A DNA stretch of 41,232 nt from Fibrobacter sp. UWB5 (GCF_002210295.1 NZ_MWQH01000012.1:1-41232), one strand, 5' to 3'; numbered from the stretch's first letter, positions 23,981 through 33,060 are shown. Notes: generated by a model from the sequence alone, not told the origin. Numbers and translations are program-made.

Positions 23981-25087
23981 TTATTTGTTTCTCAATTTAG
24001 CGTAAGACTTCTCGATCCACTTATCCGAATAGAAATGCAACGTCGTCTGCTTAATGATTCGCTTGACGGTGTCGCGGGTAATCTTCACCTTCTTTTCGGA
24101 GGCAAAAAGGCTAGAACCGTCGCCAATCAGCTTCATGTTTTCGGCAGCCATAAAGAGCGGCCACAGGCAGAACAGCCTTGTACGCATCTTGACGTTCGGA
24201 ATGAGCTTGGTGTAGGCAATGGCATCGTCCAAGTGGCCCCAGGCCTTTTGCACGAGCTCGCCCATCACCGCGGCGCGACGCTTGTCAAAGTCTGCACGGG
24301 CACTTGCATCTGCCGGGGCCTCGAACATTTCGTAGGAATGGGCAAAGCCATGCCTGCGGCAAATTTCTTCGGGAACAAAACAGACCCTGCGTCCGGAATC
24401 TTCGACGCAGTCCTTCACGATGTTCGCCACCTGGAGCGCAAGCCCAAAGCTCACGTCCAGTTTCTGCATTTCGGCCTTGCGGGATTCGCCGATGAGGCAA
24501 GTATCGGCAGCAAAGAGATTCGTCAAGAGCTTGCCGACAATGCCGGCCACGTAGTAGCAGTATTCGTCGAGGTCGGCCACGCTTTCGAGCGTAAACCAGC
24601 CGGAACTGAGCGCAGCCTCTTGCCGGAGCGCAAACTTGGCCATGCCATGGCACATTTCGATCGTTACCGCACGCACGGGTGCCGCATACGTTTCGGGCAT
24701 TTCGCGCAACAGGGGCACCACCACATGGGTATGCAGGCAAAGGTTCATGTACGGGTGTTCAGACTTGCGCCAACTTTCCGGAAGCGTTTTTTCAAAGTCG
24801 GCAACCAGTTCGTCGGAGAGTTCCGCCGTCTTGAAGATTTCGGCAAACTTGCCCAGAATGATTTCTTTTTCAGAAGCCTTCATATCGGGATCGTCTTCGA
24901 CCGTGTCCGCAATGCGCAAGTACAGGTAAGCAAGCAGAATGCTCTTGTGGAGCTTACCCTTGAGCACGTTGATATTGAGCGCAAAAGTCCTAGAAACCTG
25001 CAGAAGGATTTCTTCGGCATACTTCCATGCGGCGCGACCGTCCAAGACGTTTTCACCGACTCCGATTGAATCAAGAATATTCGACAT
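23981..25087 (-). CDS. Squalene/phytoene synthase family enzyme, squalene-synthase-like
   Basis: 368 aa. It would condense two prenyl diphosphates head to head, most likely two farnesyl diphosphates to squalene. The two Asp-rich motifs are visible: DTVEDDPD (61-68) and ANIVKDCVED (221-230). SRTFALNI near residue 32 is the family's substrate-binding strand. YCYYVAGIVG (176-185) matches the signature of eukaryotic-type squalene synthase (YCxYVAGxVG) rather than phytoene synthase. The C-terminal membrane anchor of eukaryotic enzymes is absent. It sits in an operon with a membrane protein (39 nt upstream), lspA and the rluD-type gene; SD GAGGG. No other sterol or hopanoid gene is nearby. Confidence 0.88.
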   Translation of the reverse strand: MSNILDSIGVGENVLDGRAAWKYAEEILLQVSRTFALNINVLKGKLHKSILLAYLYLRIADTVEDDPDMKASEKEIILGKFAEIFKTAELSDELVADFEKTLPESWRKSEHPYMNLCLHTHVVVPLLREMPETYAAPVRAVTIEMCHGMAKFALRQEAALSSGWFTLESVADLDEYCYYVAGIVGKLLTNLFAADTCLIGESRKAEMQKLDVSFGLALQVANIVKDCVEDSGRRVCFVPEEICRRHGFAHSYEMFEAPADASARADFDKRRAAVMGELVQKAWGHLDDAIAYTKLIPNVKMRTRLFCLWPLFMAAENMKLIGDGSSLFASEKKVKITRDTVKRIIKQTTLHFYSDKWIEKSYAKLRNK

Positions 25088-25126
25088 TCAAAACCCTCAA
25101 CACATCCTTTGACTTAATCGAAGAAA

Positions 25127-25726
25127 CTAGTTGATCTCCGCGTAAATGTCGCGAGGAATCTTCTTGCTCTTGGCCATTGCATTCACATACTTCCACAGAC
25201 GTCCGTGAGCTTCGGCATTCTTAAGCTTCTTGGTAAAACTCCAGAAAGTGCGATTCTGAATATCGGACTCATTCCTGAGAGCTCCCTTGACATCGCACTC
25301 GTAACAAGCCTTGCGGTATTCCAGGAAATAGGCAGCCTGGAAAAGTTTAGCCGTCTTGCCGCGTGCAATACGGCGAAGCAACAGGCCAAACAGAATAAAC
25401 AGGGGCGAAACGGCAAATCCGTAGAACCAGGGGTAAATCGGGAGCCATTTCATCACGGCCCAAATAGCGGGCATGGCCGAGGCAATCGAAAAAATCAGCG
25501 TAAAGAAGGTGTCCAAAGGTTTCCAATAGAACTTCCACTTAGGAACATAAGCCCATTTTACCCTTTTATTCGCCAATTTCTTGAAATAGAGCGGGTAAGA
25601 CACACGGAAAAACCATCTATACAGCCAAAACCAGAATACGAGCGGAACCCAAAACCAAAAGTCCATCGTTTCGTGAAGCTGTGTAATCACAGTATCAAGA
25701 ATCTGCATATAATCGAACGTCTGCAT
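25127..25726 (-). CDS. Membrane protein, 199 aa, first gene of the SQS-lspA-rluD operon
   Basis: The N-terminal half has hydrophobic, Trp/Phe-rich segments (FWFWVPLVFWFWLYRWFF, then two helices around residues 78-98 and 105-121). The C-terminal half is a basic soluble region with paired Cys (KACYECDVKG). No family is recognised. Start choice: the frame begins at a TTG 10 codons upstream, but the ATG at 25726 lies 7 nt after a TACATTTA box, the leaderless arrangement seen elsewhere here. An ATG six codons further in is also possible. Confidence 0.7.
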   Translation of the reverse strand: MQTFDYMQILDTVITQLHETMDFWFWVPLVFWFWLYRWFFRVSYPLYFKKLANKRVKWAYVPKWKFYWKPLDTFFTLIFSIASAMPAIWAVMKWLPIYPWFYGFAVSPLFILFGLLLRRIARGKTAKLFQAAYFLEYRKACYECDVKGALRNESDIQNRTFWSFTKKLKNAEAHGRLWKYVNAMAKSKKIPRDIYAEIN

Positions 25727-25733
25727 ACGGGCG

Positions 25734-25741
25734 TAAATGTA
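25734..25741 (-). promoter_or_regulatory. Candidate leaderless promoter element TACATTTA
   Basis: On the minus strand TACATTTA ends 7 nt before the ATG at 25726. A second box, TATTTTTC, lies at 25742-25749. Confidence 0.35.
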
Positions 25742-25756
25742 GAAAAATAGAGGCAA

Positions 25757-26008
25757 ATTCAGGAAAAAGAAGCCTCAAAGAGCGGCCTTCCAAGCAGTTT
25801 ATTAATTTATACGTAAACGCCGTACTTTATGTAAATTATTCATTCTATCTTGTTTACAATCAACGACTTAGGGTTGCAGTCCAACCTCGAAAATCGATTT
25901 TTTGCCATTAAGTGAGGCCAAACTTATCAACACCCCAGCGCATTTTTCTAGATTATATGGCCTACCTGTTGATAGATTTTTGTTCGCCCTTTAGTGGAAG
26001 AGGAAGAA
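25757..26008. other. Candidate replication origin / dnaA regulatory region
   Basis: This 250-nt gap lies between divergent transcription units directly upstream of dnaA. It contains TTATCAACA at 25924-25932 (one change from the DnaA box TTATCCACA) and TGTTGATAG at 25968-25976, an opposite-strand near-match. The two face each other across a TAGATTATATGG promoter-like sequence. Upstream, about 25796-25862 is strongly AT-rich and could unwind. The sites could serve origin function, dnaA autoregulation or both. Confidence 0.5.
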
Positions 26009-27334
26009 ATGCAAGCCGAATGGGAAAGATGTTTGAACTACCTCCGTGGGATGCTTTCAGACACGGTTTATAAGACATATTTTGCGCAGACCAAGCTCAC
26101 GAGCCTTACTACCGGTCACGCTGTCGTTACCGTTCCGCCCGGACTGGATACCGCCGTCTATTCTGCTTACAAGGAACTCATCCGCCTCGCCTGGCGCGAA
26201 GTCACGCACGACGAATCCGCTATCGAATTCGAATTCCAGCAGCAAGAAGCCGTAGCCCAGGCCGCACCTGCAGGCAACAACAGCTTCCGCGATTTCTTGA
26301 AGCCGAGCATTCCGCTTTCGGGTTCTTTCCGCTTTGAAAATTTTGTGCCGGGTGACAAGGCCCAGCTTGCGTTCAATGCAGCACTCGCAGTCGCCCGCAA
26401 CCCCGACGGCACGCAGTACAACCCGCTCTTCATTTACGGTTCTTCGGGCCTTGGCAAGACTCACCTTTTGCAGGCTATCGGTAACTACATTCTCGAAGAA
26501 GATCCGACCAAGCGCGTGTGCTACCTGACCTCCGAAGATTTTTCGCAGCAGTACATGAAGTGCCTGCGCGAACAGCGCATCACCGAAATGTCCGACTTCT
26601 ACCGCAACGAAGTCGACATCTTGCTGATTGACGATATTCAGAACTGGACTGGCAAGTACGAAACCCAGAACGAATTTTTCTTGATCTTTAACGCATTGCA
26701 CCAGGCCGGCAAGCAGATCGTGCTGACCTCTGATGCACCGGCAGCCGAAGTCAAGAACTTGTCTGACCGCTTGGTCAGCCGCTTTGCTTGGGGCTTGACC
26801 GTAGACATCCAGCCGCCTGATGTAGAAACCCGCGAAGCCATTTTGCACAAGAAGGCCGAAGAACGCCACCTGGAAATCAGCGATGACGTTTTGCACTACC
26901 TTGCCGAAAACATTGCAAGCAACGTGCGCTGCCTCGAAAGCGCCATCATCAAGCTCACCTTGCAGTCGAGCCTGATGCACCACGATATCGACATGAGCAT
27001 CGCCCAGAAGGTGGTCGCCGAAATCGCTCCGACGCTCCGACGCCGCGTAAGCCTCGACGCCGTGCTCCACACGGTTTCCAAGCACTACGAAGTTCCCGAA
27101 GCCAAGCTCACCGAATCGGGCCGTGGCACCAAGGAAATTTCGAAGGCCCGTCAGGTCGCTATGTACCTGATGCGCGAATGCTCCCCCATCAGTTTGCAGA
27201 GCATCGGTTCCCGCTTTGGCGGCAAGGACCACTCCACCGTGGTTCACGCCATCAAGAGCATCAAGAAGGAAATGGAAACTGACCCGAGCTTTGCACGACT
27301 CATTGAAAGCCTGAAGAACTCGATTCACGACTAA
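26009..27334 (+). CDS. dnaA: Chromosomal replication initiator DnaA
   Basis: 441 aa. Binds DnaA boxes at oriC and opens the origin. Start: the ATG at 26009 follows GAGGAAG; a GTG five codons upstream is less likely. Domain I is about 1-75, then a short linker (QQQEAVAQAAPAGNN). The AAA+ domain has Walker A GSSGLGKT (144-151) and Walker B LLIDDIQ (205-211). The C-terminal DNA-binding domain IV has the signature GGKDHSTV (404-411). The linker (domain II) is short. DnaA-box-like sites lie immediately upstream. A strong terminator follows. Confidence 0.97.
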   Translation: MQAEWERCLNYLRGMLSDTVYKTYFAQTKLTSLTTGHAVVTVPPGLDTAVYSAYKELIRLAWREVTHDESAIEFEFQQQEAVAQAAPAGNNSFRDFLKPSIPLSGSFRFENFVPGDKAQLAFNAALAVARNPDGTQYNPLFIYGSSGLGKTHLLQAIGNYILEEDPTKRVCYLTSEDFSQQYMKCLREQRITEMSDFYRNEVDILLIDDIQNWTGKYETQNEFFLIFNALHQAGKQIVLTSDAPAAEVKNLSDRLVSRFAWGLTVDIQPPDVETREAILHKKAEERHLEISDDVLHYLAENIASNVRCLESAIIKLTLQSSLMHHDIDMSIAQKVVAEIAPTLRRRVSLDAVLHTVSKHYEVPEAKLTESGRGTKEISKARQVAMYLMRECSPISLQSIGSRFGGKDHSTVVHAIKSIKKEMETDPSFARLIESLKNSIHD

Positions 27335-27382
27335 TCGATTAACGATCGATCGTTATCTGTCGTTCAAGATTTGAACAAACAG

Positions 27383-27409
27383 AAAAGGCGCAGTTGTCTG
27401 CGCCTTTTT
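27383..27409. terminator. Terminator after dnaA
   Basis: 11-bp perfect stem AAAAGGCGCAG / CTGCGCCTTTT with loop TTGT, between convergent genes. A 14-bp palindrome AACGATCGATCGTT lies just upstream, and ATGGCC/GGCCAT (27418-27432) just downstream. Confidence 0.85.
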
Positions 27410-27439
27410 CGATTTCAATGGCCTGCGGCCATGAACTAG

Positions 27440-29422
27440 TTATTTCTTTTTCTTGCTCGGCTTTTTCGCCTTGGAAGCTTCTTTTGCCTTGCGGGCCTTC
27501 TTGGCCTGGCGTTCAGCCTTCAATGCCTTCTGTTCAGCCAGAATTGCTTCGCGTTCGGCCTTCTTTGCTTCGGCAAGGGCCTTCTCGGCTTCTTGCAAAG
27601 CCTTCTGGGCTTCGAGCTTGGCCTTTTCCGCCTTTTCGAGTGCGGTCGGTTCGTGCGGTTCTTCCGGAGCGGCGGCAGGAGCCGGTTCGGGTTCAGCCTT
27701 CTTGGCAGACTTCTTTGCGGCAAGAGCCTTCTTGCCCTTCTGAATGGCGGCAGCCATTTCTTCTTCGGACTGTTCCGGCTTAGCAGGGGCTGCTGCGGGT
27801 GCAGGAGCAGGAGCAGGTTCAGCAGCGGGAGCCGGTGCAGGAGCGGCAGCAGCCTGCTGTTCAGGTGCCGGCTGTTCTGCTGCAGGAGCCGCTGCGGCAG
27901 CGGCAGCTTCAGCCGCCTTCAAGGAGTCCGCTTCCTTCTGCTTGGCAAGATCTTCTTCGGCATCCTTCATCAAGGCTTCGGCCTTGGCGCGTTCCTTTTC
28001 CTTGAGTGCAATTTCAGCATTGATAGCGAGTTTCTTGACGGCAGCGGAGTCCAGTTCGGGACAGATCAAGTCCTTGCCGCCCTTTGTACCATCGGCGCAT
28101 TCCATGGTGCCCTGGAACTGGCCCATCTTGTAGGCTCCCCACTGTTTCTTAGTAATGCGTTCGGAGTAGCAAACTTCTTCGTCGGGCATCCACTGGTAGC
28201 AGGTGTCCTTGACAGTCCAGAAGGTAACCATGCCGTTCGGAAGGCCCTTGTGGAACACGCCACCGAATTCACCGAAATCGACAAAGCCTTCAAGGCTATT
28301 CGCATTGAACGTCAAAGCCACCGGCTTTTTCTTGAACGGGTTATACACCGTCATACGGCCGTGCAAGGCGTTGCGCTTGTACGGGATTTCGGCCATCAGG
28401 AAGCCCTTGTAGGAATACATCTTGGCCGTACCGTTCACGTAGCCCTGGGTATAGGGCACTTCGAGGAACTTGAAGTAGTAAGAGCTGTCGACCGTACCGT
28501 GAATCTTCTGGTCCATGACGCTGGAGCGGTAGAAGGTAGAAACGCCTTCGCGCATACCCATCTTGTAATGAGACTTCCAGAGGATACCACCCCATTCAGG
28601 ACCTTGCTTCTTGGGGTAGGTCGGGTCGTTCATGTAACCGATTTCTTCGCCGTACATAAGGCCGTTGGCATCTACGTGGCGAAGGTTTTCGACATAACCG
28701 TTAGCAGCAAAGCCAGTCAGTTCACCCTTGTCGAGGCAGCGCACATCGCTGTAATCGGTAAAGCGACCCACGGCGCTCGGAATGAGCTTGCGGGGCATGC
28801 CAGAAAGGTGGAACAGGAACGGGTTGCGCATGTCGCTTTCAAGACCGGCATCCGGTCTGTTATGCACGTTGATAAAGCAGTTGATCGAATCGGCGCGGAC
28901 CTTGCGGGCTTCCAGGTATTCGCCGAACGGAGTCTTGGACTTGTCCTCGAAGTTGAGTGCAATAGCGCCTTCCAGCGGTTTGCCCTTGGCAAAATCCGCA
29001 AGCATGGGGACCGATTCCTTGATATGGTCAACGCACTGCGAGATGTAGAGTTCCTGCGAGCAGGTCATGCCCTTGGGGCAGGTAAGCAGACGCGGCTTGG
29101 GAATGTCCCAGACCTTCACGATTTTCTTGCCCTCGTCATTGGCACGCCAACCGAAACCACCCTTTTCACGGACCGTGTAGCAACCGCACACCGTAGCCTC
29201 GTCACGAATGGCTCCGATACGGTTACGTTCGCGCGGGACAATGTTTGCCGCCGACTCGATCCAGCAGTCCATGTATTCAAAATGGTTGACATCATACATG
29301 CCCGGCATATTCGCCGCTTCAGTAGAATCCACCGAGGCAAGAGCATCTTCAAAATCATCGGCAAAAGCAAAACATACCGTCAAGGCAATTACCGAGGCAA
29401 TCTTCCAAGAAATCGATTTCAT
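27440..29422 (-). CDS. Exported protein with MORN-like repeats and Ala/Pro- and Lys-rich C-terminus
   Basis: 660 aa. An N-terminal signal peptide (MKSISWKIASVIALTVCFAFA) is cleaved near residue 21. Residues about 45-250 form a Cys-containing domain (MDCWIES, VCGCYT, CPKGMTC). Residues about 280-420 contain MORN-like units: GMREGVSTFYRSS, GYVNGTAKMY, NALHGRMTVYNPF and GLPNGMVTFW. From about 455 a helical EKERAKAEAL region leads into runs of Ala, Pro and Gln. A Lys/Ala/Glu coiled-coil-like tail ends KKPSKKKK. This basic tail may bind acidic envelope polymers (inference). No enzyme motif is seen. TATATATA (about 29437-29444) lies upstream on the same strand. Confidence 0.85.
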   Translation of the reverse strand: MKSISWKIASVIALTVCFAFADDFEDALASVDSTEAANMPGMYDVNHFEYMDCWIESAANIVPRERNRIGAIRDEATVCGCYTVREKGGFGWRANDEGKKIVKVWDIPKPRLLTCPKGMTCSQELYISQCVDHIKESVPMLADFAKGKPLEGAIALNFEDKSKTPFGEYLEARKVRADSINCFINVHNRPDAGLESDMRNPFLFHLSGMPRKLIPSAVGRFTDYSDVRCLDKGELTGFAANGYVENLRHVDANGLMYGEEIGYMNDPTYPKKQGPEWGGILWKSHYKMGMREGVSTFYRSSVMDQKIHGTVDSSYYFKFLEVPYTQGYVNGTAKMYSYKGFLMAEIPYKRNALHGRMTVYNPFKKKPVALTFNANSLEGFVDFGEFGGVFHKGLPNGMVTFWTVKDTCYQWMPDEEVCYSERITKKQWGAYKMGQFQGTMECADGTKGGKDLICPELDSAAVKKLAINAEIALKEKERAKAEALMKDAEEDLAKQKEADSLKAAEAAAAAAAPAAEQPAPEQQAAAAPAPAPAAEPAPAPAPAAAPAKPEQSEEEMAAAIQKGKKALAAKKSAKKAEPEPAPAAAPEEPHEPTALEKAEKAKLEAQKALQEAEKALAEAKKAEREAILAEQKALKAERQAKKARKAKEASKAKKPSKKKK

Positions 29423-29517
29423 ACAAGGGCAAATCTATATATATAAACGAAATTTGTCTTGTAATTTTAGTTTACAAGCATATTTTTGAGCCTCTTGCCC
29501 ATTTTTACAATTTTTGG

Positions 29518-29525
29518 TATCTTTG
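29518..29525 (+). promoter_or_regulatory. Candidate promoter element TATCTTTG for the ligase cluster
   Basis: A TAnnTTTG match with an 87-nt leader to the ATG at 29613. TATTTTTG at 29481-29488 is an alternative. Confidence 0.4.
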
Positions 29526-29612
29526 AGGCACGCCATCGACGACCCGGAAAAACCTTCCGATAGCCGCCAGACGAGCACCGGACAACCGGCAAGCTTTAAA
29601 AAAGGCATAACG

Positions 29613-30311
29613 ATGGACATCAAGATTCTACAGCAGCCCGACGACGTCACTTGCGGGCCGACTAGCCTTCAGGCGGTATACAACCACCTCGGCTACAAGA
29701 TTTCCCTAAAGCAACTGATTTCTGAAATTGAATTTCTTGAAGATGGCGGAACCCTCGGCGTTTTCCTCGGCATCGACGCCCTGAAGCGCGGATTCAAGGC
29801 GACTATTCATTCGTACAACCTGACGCTATTGGATCCCACCTGGAGCGAGCTTTCCATGCCAGAACTCAAGGCTAAGCTGGAACTCTTGCACAAGGCAAAG
29901 CACGCCCCCAAGCTCCGCAAGGCAATCGAAGCCTACATCCGCTTTATTGATTTGGGCGGAACCGTCGCATTCTCCGACCTGCGTGCCGCCATGTTCGAAA
30001 AATATTTCAAGAAGGGAGTGCCCGTTCTTTGCGGACTTTCGGCTACCTACCTGTACCGCAGCATGCGCGAATTCACCGGAGCCGATGACAAGTCCGTCTT
30101 CGACGACATTCACGGCGAACCCATGGGGCACTTCGTCGTAGTTTACGGCATCGACGACAAGAAACAGTTCATGGTCGCCGACCCCGACGGCACCAACCCC
30201 CTTCACAAGACTCCTTACTACAAGGTGGACAAGTTCCGCCTGCTCCACAGCATCTTGCTCGGCGTCATGACGTACGACGGCAACGTGCTTGTTATAGAGA
30301 ATAAGAAATAA
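29613..30311 (+). CDS. C39-like papain-fold cysteine peptidase
   Basis: 232 aa from the ATG at 29613; the frame is open further upstream but only through leader-like sequence. The triad expected for C39-like peptidases is visible: C14 in DDVTCGPTSLQ, H173 in MGHFVVVYGID and D190 in VADPDG. There is no signal peptide, ABC transporter domain or membrane span, so it is a stand-alone cytoplasmic enzyme, not a bacteriocin exporter. It is 12 nt upstream of the RLAN/ATP-grasp gene, so it should act on the same substrate or product: hydrolysing, transferring or maturing a peptide bond (inference). Confidence 0.85.
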   Translation: MDIKILQQPDDVTCGPTSLQAVYNHLGYKISLKQLISEIEFLEDGGTLGVFLGIDALKRGFKATIHSYNLTLLDPTWSELSMPELKAKLELLHKAKHAPKLRKAIEAYIRFIDLGGTVAFSDLRAAMFEKYFKKGVPVLCGLSATYLYRSMREFTGADDKSVFDDIHGEPMGHFVVVYGIDDKKQFMVADPDGTNPLHKTPYYKVDKFRLLHSILLGVMTYDGNVLVIENKK

Positions 30312-30323
30312 CGGCATAGAATC

Positions 30324-31829
30324 ATGAAAAAACTGATTGTGGTGAACAATCCCAAGCACTGGAAATTGCACGTTCCTGGCATCGATATCATTTCGGCACA
30401 GGACTACCTGATTTCGAGCAAATACACCAACGAACGCAACCTGCGCGTATTTAACCTTTGCCGCGATTACAACTACCAGAGCAAAGGCTACTACGTATCG
30501 CTGCTGGCCGAAGCCCGCGGGCACAAGGTGATTCCGGGCGTCAAGAACATGCGCGACTTCAAGGCCCCCGCGGTCATCAAGCACATCTCCGACGAAATCG
30601 ACAACCTGATTCAAAAGAGTCTGCACAAACTTACCGGTACGGAATTCGTGCTTTCGATTTACTTCGGTCAGAACGTGAGCCCGCAATACTTGGAGCTTTC
30701 GCAGGAACTTTACCGTTTGTTCCAAGCACCGCTACTGCGTGCAAAATTCGTATTCAAGCAGAAGTGGTTCATTCAGAGTATTCGCCCCATTTGCGTGGAT
30801 GAAATTCCTGAATCGCACATGGAATTCGTTGATAAATTTGCGCAAGAATATTTTGAAAAGACTCGCTACGCCACCAGTAAAGAAGAAGATTACCTGTACG
30901 ACTTGGGCATTCTTACGAACCCCGACGAAGTAGAGCCGCCGAGCAATGCGCAGGCGATTCAGAACTTTATCAAGGCTGCCGAAGAAACGGGATTCCGTGT
31001 GGAGATGATAACCAAGAAGGATTACCCGCGCGTAGGCGAATTCGACGCCATATTCATCCGCGAAACCACGAACGTGAACCATTACACATACAGTTTCGCC
31101 CGCCGAGCCCAGTCGCAAGGCATTGCGGTGATTGACGACCCCGACAGCATTCTGCGCTGTTCCAACAAGGTGTATTTGCAAGAACTGATGCAGGCGGCCA
31201 AGATTCATTCGCCGAAGACGATTATCGCGCACGCCGAAAACCGCCACACGCTCGCCAAGGAAATCGGATTCCCGATGGTGATCAAGTCGCCGGATTCGAG
31301 TTTTTCCATGGGCGTTAAGAAGGCGACCAACAAGGAAGAACTGGAACAGATTCTCGACGAGATGTTCCAACACAGCGACTTGCTGATTGCCCAGGAATTC
31401 ACGCCGACGGAATTCGACTGGCGCGTGGGCGTTCTGGACGGCAAGCCGCTCTACGCCTGCAAGTACCACATGGCGAAGGGCCACTGGCAAATTTACAACT
31501 GGGAAAGCAACGACAAGCAGAGCGAAGAATTTTCGGGCAAGTGCGAAAGCATTCCTATCGAGATGGTGCCCCACGGAATCGTAAAAACCGCCCTCAAGAT
31601 TTGCAGCCTGATCGGCAACGGGCTTTACGGCGTCGATTTGAAGGAATGGCACGGCCACCCGATTGTAATCGAGGTGAACGACAACCCGAGTATTGACGCG
31701 GGCATTGAAGATGGCGTGGGCAAGAGCAAGGTTTACCTCGCCATCATGAGATCGCTGCGCCACCGCATTGAAGACCGCATGAACGCCGCACAGCATAAAT
31801 TGCAACAGCACGAAAGGGAATGGTTCTAA
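30324..31829 (+). CDS. RLAN-domain RimK-like ATP-grasp ligase
   Basis: 501 aa. The N-terminal ~200 residues (VNNPKHWKLHVPGIDIISAQDYL, FNLCRDYNYQSKGYYVSLLAEARGHKVIPG) match what is called the RLAN domain, found fused to RimK-like ATP-grasps. Residues about 215-490 are the ATP-grasp fold: NKVYLQELMQAAKIHSPKT, GFPMVIKSPDSSFSMGV, the nucleotide loop, and metal ligands E450 and N452 in VIEVNDNPSID. RimK-type ligases join an amino acid to a carboxylate with ATP, via an acyl phosphate. The stop overlaps the GCS2 ATG by one base. Substrates are unknown. Confidence 0.9.
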   Translation: MKKLIVVNNPKHWKLHVPGIDIISAQDYLISSKYTNERNLRVFNLCRDYNYQSKGYYVSLLAEARGHKVIPGVKNMRDFKAPAVIKHISDEIDNLIQKSLHKLTGTEFVLSIYFGQNVSPQYLELSQELYRLFQAPLLRAKFVFKQKWFIQSIRPICVDEIPESHMEFVDKFAQEYFEKTRYATSKEEDYLYDLGILTNPDEVEPPSNAQAIQNFIKAAEETGFRVEMITKKDYPRVGEFDAIFIRETTNVNHYTYSFARRAQSQGIAVIDDPDSILRCSNKVYLQELMQAAKIHSPKTIIAHAENRHTLAKEIGFPMVIKSPDSSFSMGVKKATNKEELEQILDEMFQHSDLLIAQEFTPTEFDWRVGVLDGKPLYACKYHMAKGHWQIYNWESNDKQSEEFSGKCESIPIEMVPHGIVKTALKICSLIGNGLYGVDLKEWHGHPIVIEVNDNPSIDAGIEDGVGKSKVYLAIMRSLRHRIEDRMNAAQHKLQQHEREWF

Positions 31830-33055
31830 TGTCCAACTACAAACTTTGGCAACGTTACGGCATCGAGATGGAATACATGATTGTGGATCGTGATTCCTTG
31901 AACGTTCTCCCCCGCGCCGATGTACCGCTTGGAAAAGACAAGAACGGCGAACAGCTTTCGGACGTGGAACACGGGCCCATTGGACTTTCCAACGAGTTGG
32001 TGAGCCATGTGCTGGAATTCAAGTGCGCAGAACCCGTTGACAGTCTGAAGCATTTGGGCAAGACCTTCCATCACGAAATCTTGAAAGCGAATGAATCGCT
32101 CAAGAGCATTAACGCCATGCTCTTGCCGACGGCGGCCCACCCCTTCATGGATCCCGCCGAAATGAAGCTCTGGCCTTACGACTGCCTGGATATCTACGAG
32201 ACTTACGACCGCATCTTTAACTGCAAAGGCCACGGTTGGGCGAACCTGCAATCCACCCATATCAACCTTTCTTTTAACGGCGACGAGGAATTCGGAAAGT
32301 TGCACGCAGCCATTCGCGCGCTGTTGCCGCTGATTCCCGCCGTAGCAGCCTCTAGCCCGTTTTTGGACAGCAAGTACTGCGGATTCCTGGATGGCCGAAT
32401 CGAAACTTACCGCCATAACCAAGAGAAAATTCCGAGCATTACGGGCAAGGTGATTCCCGAAGCGGTCTTTACTTACAAGGATTACGAGGAGCAAATTTTC
32501 AACCACGTGAAGGCCGACATTACGCCTTACGATCCGGAACATTTGCTGAACCATTTCTTCTTGAACAGCCGCGGGGCAATCGCCCGCTTTGACCGCGGTG
32601 CCGTAGAAATCCGCCTGGTCGACATTCAGGAATGCCCGGATGCCGACATCGCCATTGCCGAATGGGAAGTCGCCATACTCAAGGGCCTTGCAGAAGGCGC
32701 TTTCGCAAGCGAAAAGGAAATTCGAGCCCTTGACACCGACGCTCTCGCCAAGATTCTGCTCGCGACTACGAAATCTGCCGAAAAGACCGTGATTACAGAC
32801 CGCGATTTCCTGAAAATTTGGAAAATAGATGCCAGCGAAATCACCGCCGGCGAGCTCATCCAAAAAATCACGGACCGCGTTAAAGTCAAAATCAGCGCCC
32901 ATTCGCAGGCCTTGCTCGCCGAAATGTTCAAACGCGGAACCCTCGCAAGCGCCCTCGTGAAAGCAGTCGGCGCAGACCCCGACCGTGACGATTTCGTATA
33001 CGAATACGGGAAATTGGCAAAATGCCTGGCTGAAAATAGACTATACGGAATTTAA
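31829..33055 (+). CDS. GCS2-type carboxylate-amine ligase (glutamate-cysteine ligase family 2)
   Basis: 408 aa. ATG 31829 overlaps the preceding stop; an in-frame ATG three codons earlier is possible, but the SD (AAAGGGA) spacing suits 31829. RYGIEMEYMIVDRD (E13, E15) provides the family's metal/ATP-binding Glu pair, and NLQSTHINLSFNGDEEF and GAVEIRLVDIQECP are further family strands. GCS2 proteins use ATP to form amide bonds, classically gamma-glutamylcysteine. In RLAN clusters the substrate is unproven. There is no glutathione synthetase gene here, so thiol synthesis is one option but a dedicated peptide-like product is more likely (inference). Confidence 0.88.
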   Translation: MSNYKLWQRYGIEMEYMIVDRDSLNVLPRADVPLGKDKNGEQLSDVEHGPIGLSNELVSHVLEFKCAEPVDSLKHLGKTFHHEILKANESLKSINAMLLPTAAHPFMDPAEMKLWPYDCLDIYETYDRIFNCKGHGWANLQSTHINLSFNGDEEFGKLHAAIRALLPLIPAVAASSPFLDSKYCGFLDGRIETYRHNQEKIPSITGKVIPEAVFTYKDYEEQIFNHVKADITPYDPEHLLNHFFLNSRGAIARFDRGAVEIRLVDIQECPDADIAIAEWEVAILKGLAEGAFASEKEIRALDTDALAKILLATTKSAEKTVITDRDFLKIWKIDASEITAGELIQKITDRVKVKISAHSQALLAEMFKRGTLASALVKAVGADPDRDDFVYEYGKLAKCLAENRLYGI

Positions 33056-33060
33056 AAGAA

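Noticed and set aside
27593..29446. 617-codon plus-strand frame
   Set aside because: Shadow of the exported MORN-like protein, whose signal peptide and repeats are on the minus strand.
31829..33055. Simple glutathione biosynthesis gene (gshA)
   Set aside because: The GCS2 family is broad, no gshB-type partner is present, and the adjacent ATP-grasp carries the RLAN domain rather than a glutathione synthetase fold.
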